Below are positions 1 through 11,000 of a DNA stretch of 57,625 bases, in pieces; within the stretch, counting starts at the first letter, position 1; each line of letters begins with the position of its first letter. This DNA is from an unicellular cyanobacterium SU3 (lineage in GTDB: Bacteria; Cyanobacteriota; Cyanobacteriia; Cyanobacteriales; Microcystaceae), in NCBI GenBank assembly GCA_002172675.1, contig NETF01000167.1, forward strand, positions 1 through 57,625, given 5' to 3'. Position numbers and translations under genes: made by a program. The notes beneath the pieces are model-generated. The model had not been told where the DNA came from and did not search any database. It saw only the letters and a list, made by a program, of their open reading frames with translations.

Positions 1-128
1 TTAAGTCCAATCTTCTATTATATAAAACAAACTTATGTTTAAGGAGGTTTTTTGGGCTGTTTCAACGTAAATTGGCGATCGCAGATTAACGTTTCGCCTC
101 TCTGAAACTGAGTTTGTGATCTACTGAG
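1..128. mobile_element. probable end of an insertion sequence (rest lies left of window)
   Basis: No gene is visible in these bases. The last 16 bases (113-128, TTTGTGATCTACTGAG) recur in inverted orientation at 57498-57513, and the match extends to 20 of 21 positions. In both places the sequence abuts a coding region that breaks off exactly there: the FAD-enzyme gene resumes at 129, and a minus-strand membrane gene stops at 57497. That is what terminal inverted repeats of one IS family at two insertion sites would look like. The transposase is not in view, so the family is not named. The segment also holds a HIP1 site at 75-82. Confidence 0.45.
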
Positions 129-129
129 A

Positions 130-813
130 TTGTGTCATTCTCAACAGGTAAATTTAAACCAACTTAACGTAACAGGAGAAAGGATTTTAATTGTTGGTGG
201 TGGTTTAAGTAGCGGACATTTAGCCAAAGGTGCGATCAATCTGGGGGCAACTGTTACCTTGATGACGAGAAAGCAATTACAAGAGAAAATTTTTGATGCC
301 GATCCTGGTTGGTTAGGGCCAAAATATCTTAAAGACTTTCACGCTGAAACTGATTGGTATGTACGTTATCAGCAAATTCAGCAAGCGCGTAATGGTGGTT
401 CGATGACTCCTGAAATTATGCTACAATTAAAAAAGGCATCTCATGAAGGTAAAATACGGATCGAAGAATGCTGTCAAGTTAGCACTGCACATTGGCAAGA
501 TAATCTTTGGCAGGTTGGTTGTCATGATGGAAGCAAACATCAATTTAACCGTATCTGGTTGGCTACTGGTACGAGATTTAGTGCTATGGAACATCCTCTG
601 TTGCAAGATGTACTTGAGGTTTATCCGACAGAAATAGTTAACGGTTTGCCTGTACTAGATAAATATTTGCGTTTGCCTAAGTCTAACTTTTTTATTATGG
701 GTGGTTTAGCTGCTTTACAGATTGGCCCTGTTGCCAGAAATATTCATGGTGGGAAAATGGCTTGTCGACGCATTGTGCCAGCCATTGTTAAACCCAGTTT
801 GGGCATTGAATAA
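130..813 (+). pseudogene. 3' half of a FAD/NAD(P)-binding oxidoreductase gene
   Basis: The 227 codons contain an NAD(P)-binding dinucleotide fold near residues 18-30 (ILIVGGGLSSGHLA) and a late Gly-rich FAD-site element (IMGGLAALQIGP). They resemble the C-terminal half of cyanobacterial FAD/NAD(P)-binding proteins of the lysine/ornithine-monooxygenase-like class, usually around 380 residues or more. The first FAD-binding half is missing. An in-frame stop lies at 109-111. The only start available is TTG at 130, inside the conserved region, because homology appears to run back to the LRLCHSQQ codons at 124. An IS-like end stops at 128, so I read this as a gene cut by an insertion. The C-terminus looks intact. 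Substrate is unknown. Confidence 0.7.
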
Positions 814-956
814 TTTTTTCGTTGAAAAAGCGATTCTGAGTCTAGTCCACCTTACGGGGGGACAAGTTTGTGAAAAGGCTTGTGTGAAGGGCTTTCCAGA
901 GGTTGAGTTACCGTGAACAATTATCAGTAGCTTTCCGCTTATTGAGAAGAGTTTTG

Positions 957-1211
957 TTATTCTTCTAAAGTGATATCATTATTATCAGTAACTAATTTCT
1001 CAACCACCTGTGTATGCTGTTCTAGTTTCGCAATAAATCCTTTTCCACTCTTGCTAGGTTCTATTTCGTTAGTTTCGCGATATCGCTTCAATAATTTTTG
1101 GGTGAAGCTCAGACTCACTTTAAAACGTTTAGCTAACTGTCTTTGTGAACCTTCTTGGTTTTGGTAAGCTTCAATAATTTTTTGACGTAAATCAATAGAA
1201 TAAGGCTTCAT
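957..1211 (-). pseudogene. truncated IS630-family transposase, N-terminal HTH part
   Basis: From the ATG at 1211 the 84 residues start MKPYSIDLRQKIIEAY and contain the helix-turn-helix domain of IS630/Tc1-type transposases (QRQLAKRFKVSLSFTQKLLKRY). A full ORF of this family continues past the conserved DITLEEL region into a DDE catalytic domain, but this copy stops at 957 just after DITLEE. No DDE domain is found nearby. The 140 bases between it and the FAD-gene remnant (814-956) contain no recognisable gene. An upstream extension in frame to 1268 exists but is not family-like. This is a dead IS remnant. Confidence 0.75.
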
Positions 1212-1277
1212 TGAAGTATTTATTAAAATTATTATATTAACTTTTAAGTTTACTTCACTGAGTCGCAAACTGCTGTA

Positions 1278-1301
1278 AAAGGGAAAAGAGTTATCCCCTT
1301 T
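1278..1301 (-). terminator. weak hairpin downstream of metK
   Basis: On the minus strand AAAGGG and CCCTTT form a short stem about 30 bases after the metK stop codon, followed by TTTTAC. The stem is only six pairs with a twelve-base loop, so this is a tentative terminator. Confidence 0.3.
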
Positions 1302-1328
1302 CCCCTCAATGTTGTTGCCGAGTTAAGG

Positions 1329-2579
1329 TTAAACCCCAACTTTTAATAAAGCATCTTTAAGTAAAGCGGCTTTATCCGTTGCTTCCCAGGGAAGATCGAG
1401 ATCATTGCGTCCAAAATGTCCATAAGCGGCCACATCTTGATAGAAACGACCCCCTCTTTGTGAAGGAAGTTCACGGAGGTTAAGAGACTGAATAATACCA
1501 GCAGGGCGTAATTCAAAGAGTTCCTTAACAGCATCGAGTAACTTATTTTCATCTACTTTACCGGTGCCAAAGGTTTCCACTAAAATACTAACAGGACGAG
1601 CAACCCCAATGGCATAACTGAGTTGAACTTCGCACTTTTGGGCTAAACCAGCAGCGACAATATTTTTAGCGACGTAGCGACAAGCATAAGCAGCAGAACG
1701 ATCAACTTTTGTGGGATCTTTTCCTGAAAATGCCCCACCACCATGACGAGAGTAACCGCCATAGGTATCAACGATAATTTTACGACCGGTTAAACCGGCA
1801 TCCCCTTGAGGACCACCGATAACAAATTTTCCGGTAGGATTAACTAAAAAACGAGTTTCTTGAGACGGTTTAATACCAATATTGCCTAAAACAGGTATAA
1901 CTACAGCATCCCAGAGGTCAGATTTAATTTTAGCTTGCACGCCATCATTATCAGTAATCGAGCCGATGGTTTCATCATGTTGTGTGGAGATAAGAATTGT
2001 ATCAATACCCACAGGAATACCATCTTCATAGATAATAGAAACTTGGGTTTTACCATCCGGTCGTAAATAGCTTAAATCGCCGGTTTTGCGGACAGCGGCC
2101 AAACGACGGGCAAAACGATGGGCTAAACTAATGGGTAAAGGCATGAATTCAGGAGTTTCGTTACAAGCATAACCAAACATAATGCCTTGATCACCGGCAC
2201 CAATTTGGTCTAACTCATCGTCACTAAGTGCCTGACGTTGTTCGTGTGCTTGGGTAACTCCTTGGGCAATATCAGGGGATTGTTCGTCTAAAGCCACCAA
2301 AACTGAGCAACTATTAGCAGAAAAACCATTATCAGCATCAGTATAGCCAATTTCTGCAATTTTTTTGCGGGCAAGGTCAACAAAGTTAACATTAGCTTTA
2401 GAGGTAACTTCCCCAGTAATCAAGACTAAACCTGTATTGACGACTACTTCGGCCGCTACCCGACTTTGATCATCGTGGTAGAGGAGGGTATCAATAATAG
2501 TGTCAGAGATTTGGTCACAAACTTTATCGGGATGACCTTCAGTTACAGATTCGGATGTAAATAGATAACGACGAGACAA
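1329..2579 (-). CDS. metK: S-adenosylmethionine synthetase (methionine adenosyltransferase)
   Basis: It makes S-adenosylmethionine from methionine and ATP in the cytosol, the methyl donor for the cell. The 416-residue product is full length for bacterial MetK, which is commonly 380-420. Signature motifs are intact: [12 protein letters not shown] at 15-26 (N-terminal methionine/ATP site), [12 protein letters not shown] at 127-138, and the phosphate-binding loop [19 protein letters not shown] at 280-298. The ATG at 2579 gives the expected [15 protein letters not shown] start. The next gene upstream, a HAD phosphatase, is on the same strand 108 bases away. No SAM riboswitch was seen in that spacer. 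mtnP, which handles the methylthioadenosine derived from SAM, lies about 48 kb away in this window. Confidence 0.98.
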   Translation of the reverse strand: MSRRYLFTSESVTEGHPDKVCDQISDTIIDTLLYHDDQSRVAAEVVVNTGLVLITGEVTSKANVNFVDLARKKIAEIGYTDADNGFSANSCSVLVALDEQSPDIAQGVTQAHEQRQALSDDELDQIGAGDQGIMFGYACNETPEFMPLPISLAHRFARRLAAVRKTGDLSYLRPDGKTQVSIIYEDGIPVGIDTILISTQHDETIGSITDNDGVQAKIKSDLWDAVVIPVLGNIGIKPSQETRFLVNPTGKFVIGGPQGDAGLTGRKIIVDTYGGYSRHGGGAFSGKDPTKVDRSAAYACRYVAKNIVAAGLAQKCEVQLSYAIGVARPVSILVETFGTGKVDENKLLDAVKELFELRPAGIIQSLNLRELPSQRGGRFYQDVAAYGHFGRNDLDLPWEATDKAALLKDALLKVGV

Positions 2580-2687
2580 TGTTTTTTACCCTCTCTAAGT
2601 AACGATACGGATTAAAGCTGTTGTTAACCTCTGATCATACACCCTAAAATCCGAATTAGGAAATGTGAGGATTGTTGTTTAAGAATC

Positions 2688-3431
2688 TTATGCTTTTAAG
2701 GGTTGAATTGCTTCGATTTGAGTAATGATGATATCAGCTTCATCTAAATGAACCGTTGTTTGGTTAGCCCAACAAATACCGATAGTTCCTGCGACTCCTG
2801 CTTGTTTGGCCATAGTAATATCTCCTTGAGAGTCTCCTACCATGAGGGCTTTATTTGGTTTTGTTTTAAGGATTTCACAGGCTTTAATAAATAGTTGGGG
2901 ATCGGGTTTACTTAATCCTTGATCTCCTCCCATTATTAATTGAATATAATCAGACAGTTTATGTTCTTGAACAAAATGTTGAACGTCTTGAGTTGGGGCA
3001 GCCGAAAGAATTCCTAATTTTAATCCGGCCTCAGATAAGATTTTTAATACCTCTAAACTGCCTGTAAATAATGGGGAAGTGCTACCATCTTTTTTGAGAT
3101 ATTTATCAACTTCCTTAAAGCCATTTTCTGCAATTTCTAAAGCTTCAAACCAACTTCGTCCGGTTTCTGCAATATAAGCCGCCGCAGCAATTAAGTTTTC
3201 TTGACGACTCCCTACCGCCATTAAACCGGTAGGATCGAGTTGACCATCTTGGAGACCAAAGGCCATTAATAAAGGTTCCCCAATACCGGGTATTTCGGCA
3301 TCTAATAAACGGGCCCGACGAATACTTAATTCTCGCAAAAAGTTATTAGAATCTTCTAAAGTACCATCTTTATCGAAGATCATGGCTTCAATATGTTTAA
3401 ACTCAACGTCACCACAGCGAATGTTTACCAA
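2688..3431 (-). CDS. HAD-superfamily hydrolase, phosphatase type
   Basis: A 247-residue soluble HAD hydrolase. The nucleophile motif FDKDGTLEDS is at 19-28 with D20 and D22, the second motif is near LGILSAAPT, and the last motifs are KPDPQLF and MVGDSQGDITMAKQAGV with the metal-binding acidic pair. The helical insert between motifs 1 and 2 is a C1 cap, as in phosphoglycolate-phosphatase-like enzymes. The substrate cannot be told from sequence. It lies between metK and two mechanosensitive channel genes on the same strand, with 25 bases to the upstream channel gene, so co-transcription with the channels is possible. Confidence 0.88.
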   Translation of the reverse strand: MVNIRCGDVEFKHIEAMIFDKDGTLEDSNNFLRELSIRRARLLDAEIPGIGEPLLMAFGLQDGQLDPTGLMAVGSRQENLIAAAAYIAETGRSWFEALEIAENGFKEVDKYLKKDGSTSPLFTGSLEVLKILSEAGLKLGILSAAPTQDVQHFVQEHKLSDYIQLIMGGDQGLSKPDPQLFIKACEILKTKPNKALMVGDSQGDITMAKQAGVAGTIGICWANQTTVHLDEADIIITQIEAIQPLKA

Positions 3432-3456
3432 GATATGTACTCCTATGTCACACCAG

Positions 3457-4581
3457 TTAAATAGTAACAGGAGACTCTACATAAATTGTTGGTTCTTGCA
3501 CCGTAAATTCAATACCGTAGTTACTGAGTTTGTTGGTAATGGTTTCATTGGCTAATTCTAATAAACGTTTTCTTAATTCGATGGAATTTTCACTCGAACC
3601 TAGAATAAAAAAGGTAACTCTTGCGCGAATTCCATCACTGCCTTCTTTGGGAAATAAAGAGATTTTTGTACTCCCTGGATCAATGCCAAATAAAGCGTCG
3701 GTACTTTCTTTTACCACTTGTTCAACTAATGCTTGTTCTGAGTCTTCTAGTTTTTGAAGAAAGTCTAAATACAGTAAAACCATTACCTTTTTCCCACGGG
3801 TGACGTTCTCAATTTCTAAGTTAGCCATGATAGAGTTAGGGACAATCATCAGGGTACTTTTTGCGGCTGTTCTAATTTTTGTTGACCTTAAACCGATGGA
3901 TTCAACTCGACCAAATAAACCACTAGGAAGCCGTATATATTCTCCAGGAATAAACGGGCGATCAAGGTATAATACGCAGGTTCCTAATAGTTGTTCTAAG
4001 GTTTTTTGGGCTGCAAAAGCAATCGCTAAACCCCCGATCCCTAAACTGGCTAATAGTCCCACTAAATTAACTTGTTGACTTTGGGCAAAGGCTAAGACAG
4101 CAATAAAGCCAATCAGAACATTGGCAATCGTTTCAAAGACTAATAATAATTCATCAACTTGTCGACCTAGTTTTCTCACTAACTCAATGCCATAAAAGCG
4201 TACAAATTGACGAAAAAGTCGGGAACAAAGCCAAGCAAAACTACTAATTACGGCTAGATCAATGAAAAAGTTTAGAAATCGATAAATCCCCGTGTAGTTA
4301 ACTAAAAAATTAAGAGAAATCGAAACGAGAATTAAAGTTCCCGTAATACGGAATAAATGTTCAATGGGAGTAATTAAATTTTGATAAATACTAGCAACTT
4401 GTTTAGGAAAAAATCGTTGAATAATTAGCCTAGCTAACAAGGGTGTATAACGTCCAATTAATATGGATAAAAGGACGAAAACAAAAAAGATGAGTAATTG
4501 TAAGCCAAAGGTAATAATTCCCTTTTGGGCTGCTTCATCAAATTGAAATAAATTAGTGAAATATTCGATAACAACTGTCAT
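3457..4581 (-). CDS. MscS-family mechanosensitive ion channel (copy 1)
   Basis: An inner-membrane small-conductance mechanosensitive channel, expected to release solutes on hypo-osmotic shock. Several hydrophobic segments fill roughly the first 190 residues. The last is the pore-lining helix with the Gly/Ala pattern LLASLGIGGLAIAFAAQKTLEQLLG, followed by the MscS beta domain (DRPFIPGEYIRLPSGLFGRVESIGLRSTKIR). I chose the ATG at 4581; the frame extends two codons to a TTG at 4587, which is less likely. The upstream gene is a close paralogue ending 12 bases before, so the two form a tandem duplication. About 374 residues, with a longer membrane region than E. coli MscS. Confidence 0.9.
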   Translation of the reverse strand: MTVVIEYFTNLFQFDEAAQKGIITFGLQLLIFFVFVLLSILIGRYTPLLARLIIQRFFPKQVASIYQNLITPIEHLFRITGTLILVSISLNFLVNYTGIYRFLNFFIDLAVISSFAWLCSRLFRQFVRFYGIELVRKLGRQVDELLLVFETIANVLIGFIAVLAFAQSQQVNLVGLLASLGIGGLAIAFAAQKTLEQLLGTCVLYLDRPFIPGEYIRLPSGLFGRVESIGLRSTKIRTAAKSTLMIVPNSIMANLEIENVTRGKKVMVLLYLDFLQKLEDSEQALVEQVVKESTDALFGIDPGSTKISLFPKEGSDGIRARVTFFILGSSENSIELRKRLLELANETITNKLSNYGIEFTVQEPTIYVESPVTI

Positions 4582-4593
4582 GATCAATGATTA

Positions 4594-5694
4594 TTAAACA
4601 GTAATGGGTGAATCAACGTTAATGCTTCTATCTTCTATGTCAAAGCCGATACCATATTCTTTTAATTGACTGGTAATTTGTTGATTGGCAATTTCTAAAA
4701 ATTGACGGCGTAACTCCATAGACACTTCTCCTGATCCTAAGATAAAGAAGTTAATTTGTGCTTGAGTTACTAAAGCATTTCCATTCTGAATAGCCACTTC
4801 TTTAAAGATAACTTCGGTACTGCGAGAGTCAATGCCAAAAATGTCACTGGTACTATCTAATATGACTTGACGAATTAGTGCCTCTTCGTCTTTAGGAATT
4901 AAGCGGTAAAAGGTTAAATAAATTAGAGAAACTACTTTTTTACCACCAGTAAAATTCTCAATATTCATCTGCGTTAAGGAACTATTCGGTACGATCATTA
5001 GGGTTCCTTTCCCTGATGTTCTAATTTTTGTTGACCTTAACCCCACCGATTCTACCCTACCAAAAGTCCCATCGGGTAAGCCAATATAATCATCGGCAAT
5101 AAAGGGTTTATCTAAATAAAGAACAATTCCTCCTAATAGTTGTTCTAGACTTTTTTGTGCAGCAAAAGCGACTGCTAATCCTCCAATTCCTAAACTAGCT
5201 AATAACCCAAAAACATTAATATCATGGGTTTCTGCAAAGATGAATAAAACAATGAGAATAATAGCAGCTTTAGTGAGATATTTCGCAATAATAATAAATT
5301 CACTATTGAGTTTACTACTATTAGCGATCGCCAGTTGTAATAAATGGTCATCAAAAAAGGTTTGACAAATTTGTAACCCAAGCCAAATAACCGTAACAAC
5401 AATCACTAGACTTAAAGGAATTTCTAGTAATTTTAACCAACCGGGTAAGGAAAAAATTGAAAAACTAAGATCGGTAATGGTTAATAATCCTATTAATGCT
5501 AACCAGTTTTGATAAGGGGGAATAATCTTATCATAAATAACTTTGAAGTCACCAGAAAAAAACTTGGTGATAATATTACCCAAAATTCTAGGTAACAAAA
5601 ACAAGCCAATGGCCGCAATTATTAACATTAGGGTGACAACAGCGAAAATAATAATGCTATCTATATCGATACTGAATGAAATACTATCTGTCAT
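4594..5694 (-). CDS. MscS-family mechanosensitive ion channel (copy 2)
   Basis: A 366-residue paralogue of the gene immediately downstream. It has the same architecture: hydrophobic N-terminal half, then the pore helix LLASLGIGGLAVAFAAQKSLEQLLG, then the beta domain DKPFIADDYIGLPDGTFGRVESVGLRSTKIR. The two proteins are near identical across the pore and the start of the beta domain but diverge strongly in the first 150 residues, so they may sense different tension ranges or form mixed heptamers (inference). Starts at the ATG at 5694. The 268-base gap to divergent ligA must contain promoters for both directions. Confidence 0.9.
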   Translation of the reverse strand: MTDSISFSIDIDSIIIFAVVTLMLIIAAIGLFLLPRILGNIITKFFSGDFKVIYDKIIPPYQNWLALIGLLTITDLSFSIFSLPGWLKLLEIPLSLVIVVTVIWLGLQICQTFFDDHLLQLAIANSSKLNSEFIIIAKYLTKAAIILIVLFIFAETHDINVFGLLASLGIGGLAVAFAAQKSLEQLLGGIVLYLDKPFIADDYIGLPDGTFGRVESVGLRSTKIRTSGKGTLMIVPNSSLTQMNIENFTGGKKVVSLIYLTFYRLIPKDEEALIRQVILDSTSDIFGIDSRSTEVIFKEVAIQNGNALVTQAQINFFILGSGEVSMELRRQFLEIANQQITSQLKEYGIGFDIEDRSINVDSPITV

Positions 5695-5917
5695 TTTCTT
5701 ATTCTTATATCACTTCAAACTATTAACTATTTAACGAATGTCAAAGAATTAAAACACTGTTATCATAGCATATCTTAACAGATTGTAAAGAGTTAAAACT
5801 GCTTTGGAACGATAGATTAGCCGTTAAGATATAATTGAACAAGCAAAATTTATTAATTAATAATTCTTTGATTTAGTTGAAAAATCTCAGTAATATAAGA
5901 TCAATGCCAAATCTTAA

Positions 5918-7993
<2,076 letters not shown>

Positions 7994-8059
7994 TGATTAT
8001 CAGTTTAGTCTACTTTAAATTTGATAAATTGTTCTTCAAAAATCTATGATAACTGAACT

Positions 8060-11000
8060 ATGAATATGATTATTAATGATTGTCTTATTAAAGAAAAACT
8101 TTATGAAAGTCCTCATTCTTTAATTTATCGTGGTATTAGAGAAACGGATAACAAATCTGTTATCTTAAAAATTCTTCAAGATAGTTATCCAGATCCTGTT
8201 ACCTTATCACAATTTAAACAAGAATATAAAATCCTAAGTCAGCTAAATTCATCAAGAATAATTAAAACCTATGGTATTGATAAATATCAAAACACTTTGG
8301 TAATTAGTTTAGAAGATTTTGGCGGAATAGCTTTAAACTCTTTATTAGAAGATAATAGCTTAAATTTAGAATGTTTTTTGAAAATTGCTATAAAAATTGT
8401 TGAAGGATTAGAAGTTGTTCACCATTATAATATTATTCACAAAGATATTAATCCAACTAATATTATTATTCATCCCAAAACTCAAGAAATAAAATTAATA
8501 GATTTTGGTATTTCTACTCAATTAGCTTTAGAAACGACTCAGGAATTTAACCCTAACTTAATTGAGGGAACACTAGCTTATATGTCTCCCGAACAAACAG
8601 GGAGAATGAACCGTAAAATTGATTATCATACAGACTTTTATTCTCTCGGAGTCAGCTTCTATGAAATGCTAACAAAGCAACTTCCTTTTATTACAGAAGA
8701 TCCCTTAGAATTGATCCATTTTCATATTGCTAAAGAACCCATTTATCCTAATGAAATTAATGTAAATATTCCTGTAATTATTTCTAATATTATTATGAAG
8801 CTACTGGCAAAAACTCCTGAAGAAAGATATCAAAGTTCTATAGGAATTAAAGCCGATTTACAAAAATGTTTAAATCAATTAAAAGAGAAAAATTCAATTC
8901 AATCATTTTCATTAGGACAATATGATGTTTCTGATAAATTTCAAATTCCTCAAAAACTTTATGGAAGAGAACAAGAAATACAAACTTTAATCAATACTTT
9001 TGAAACAGTAACTAAAGGACACAATGCTATGATATTGGTGTCTGGATATGCTGGTATTGGTAAATCAGTTTTAATTCGTGAAATTTATCCATCTGTTACT
9101 CGAAAAAATGGATATTTTATTTCTGGAAAATTTGAACAGTTTCAACGGAATATTCCCTATGCCGCTATTATCCAAGCTTGTCAAGAATTAGTCAGTCAAT
9201 TACTAACAGAATCAGATCAAAATATTAGTCAATGGCGCGAACAATTACTAATCGCCTTAGGAGTCAATGGACAAGTCATTATTGATGTTATACCCGAAAT
9301 AGAGCAAATTATTGGGCTGCAACCACCAGTTATTTCATTAGAACCTAAAGAAGCACAAAATCGTTTTAATTTAGTGTTTCAAAACTTTTTGAAAGTCTTT
9401 ACTAAACAAGAGCATCCTTTAGTTATATTTCTAGATGATTTACAATGGTCTGATACAGCTTCATTACAATTAATACAGTCTTTAATTACCACATTAGACG
9501 ATCAATCTTTATTAATTATTGGTGCTTATAGAAATAATGAAGTTGATTTAGCTCATCCCTTAAAACTAACCTTGAATGATATTCATAATCAGGGAGTTAT
9601 TACTGAAGAAATTTCACTTAATAATTTAAAAATTTCTGAAATTGAAGTCTTAATTAAAGATACAATTAACCTAGAAGATATCGGTCATCAAAAATTGGCT
9701 GAATTAGTTAAGAAAAAAACTAACGGTAATCCTTTTTTTGTGAAAGAATTCTTGAGTTCTCTTTATCAAAATAGTATTTTAGTATTCGACTATCTAACAA
9801 GACAATGGGACTATAATGAAAGTAAAATTGAAGCCTTACAAATTACTGACAATGTTGTTGATTTAATGGCAAACAATATTAAAAATACGCCAGCAGAAAT
9901 ACAAGAAATTTTAAAAATAGCGGCCTGTATTGGTAGTAAATTTGATTTATTTACCTTGGGTATGGTTAATAATAACTCACAAATAACAACAGCAAATAAT
10001 TTATTACAAGCCTTAGAAAAAGGATTAATTTTACCCCTAAATAATAAATATAAATTAATTAATAATTATCAAGATGATCAAGAAATTCCTACTTCATTAA
10101 AAATTAGTTACAAATTTTCCCATGACCGAGTACAACAGGCAGCCTATTCTTTGTTATCCAAAGAAAAACAAGAAAAAATACATTTAACCATAGGAAACAT
10201 ACTATTAAATAATATACCAACATCAAAACAAGAAGAAAAAATATTTGATATTGTCAATCAAATTAATATTGGTTATAAGCTGATTAATGATCCCTTAGAA
10301 TATGAACAGCTATCTAGATTAAATTTAATGGCTGGAAAAAAAGCAAAAGCATCAGCCGCTTATGAAGTTGCTTTAAATTATTTACAATTTGCTATTAGTC
10401 TTTTAGAAAAAGATAAAATCTGGACAACTCAATATCAATTTACTTTAGAACTTCATTTAGAAGCAGCAGAATCTGCCTATTTAACTGGTAAGTTTGAAAT
10501 AATGGAAGCTTTAATTATAACTATTATTGAACATACTCCATTTTTACTTGATAAAGTTAAAGCTTATGAAATCAAAATAAAAGCGTACACTTCTCAAAAT
10601 AAGTTATTAGAGGCCATCGATTTATCTTTATCTACTTTAGCTTTATTAGAAATAATAATACCGAAAAATCCTACAATTATAGATGTAGAAAAATCTCTAG
10701 AAGAAACGAATAGTCTATTACAAACAACTGTTATTCAGGAGTTAGTTGATTTACCTCTTATAACTGATAGTAAAGCAATCGCTTCTTTAAGGATTTTGGT
10801 CAGTACGAGTATGGCGGCATTTTTGGCTAATACTCGATTATTTACCATAATTGTCACTCAACAAATTAAGCTATGTTTAAGTTATGGAAACTCTCCCGAA
10901 GCTTGTGTTGCTTATGCTTTTTACGGTGAACTTTTATGTCAAATTAGTGAAGATTTTGATGCCGGTTATGAATTTGGACAACTTGCGTTATCTTTATTAT

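Noticed and set aside
2580-2687. SAM riboswitch upstream of metK
   Set aside because: The leader is only about 108 bases up to the next gene and shows no SAM aptamer helices or terminator.
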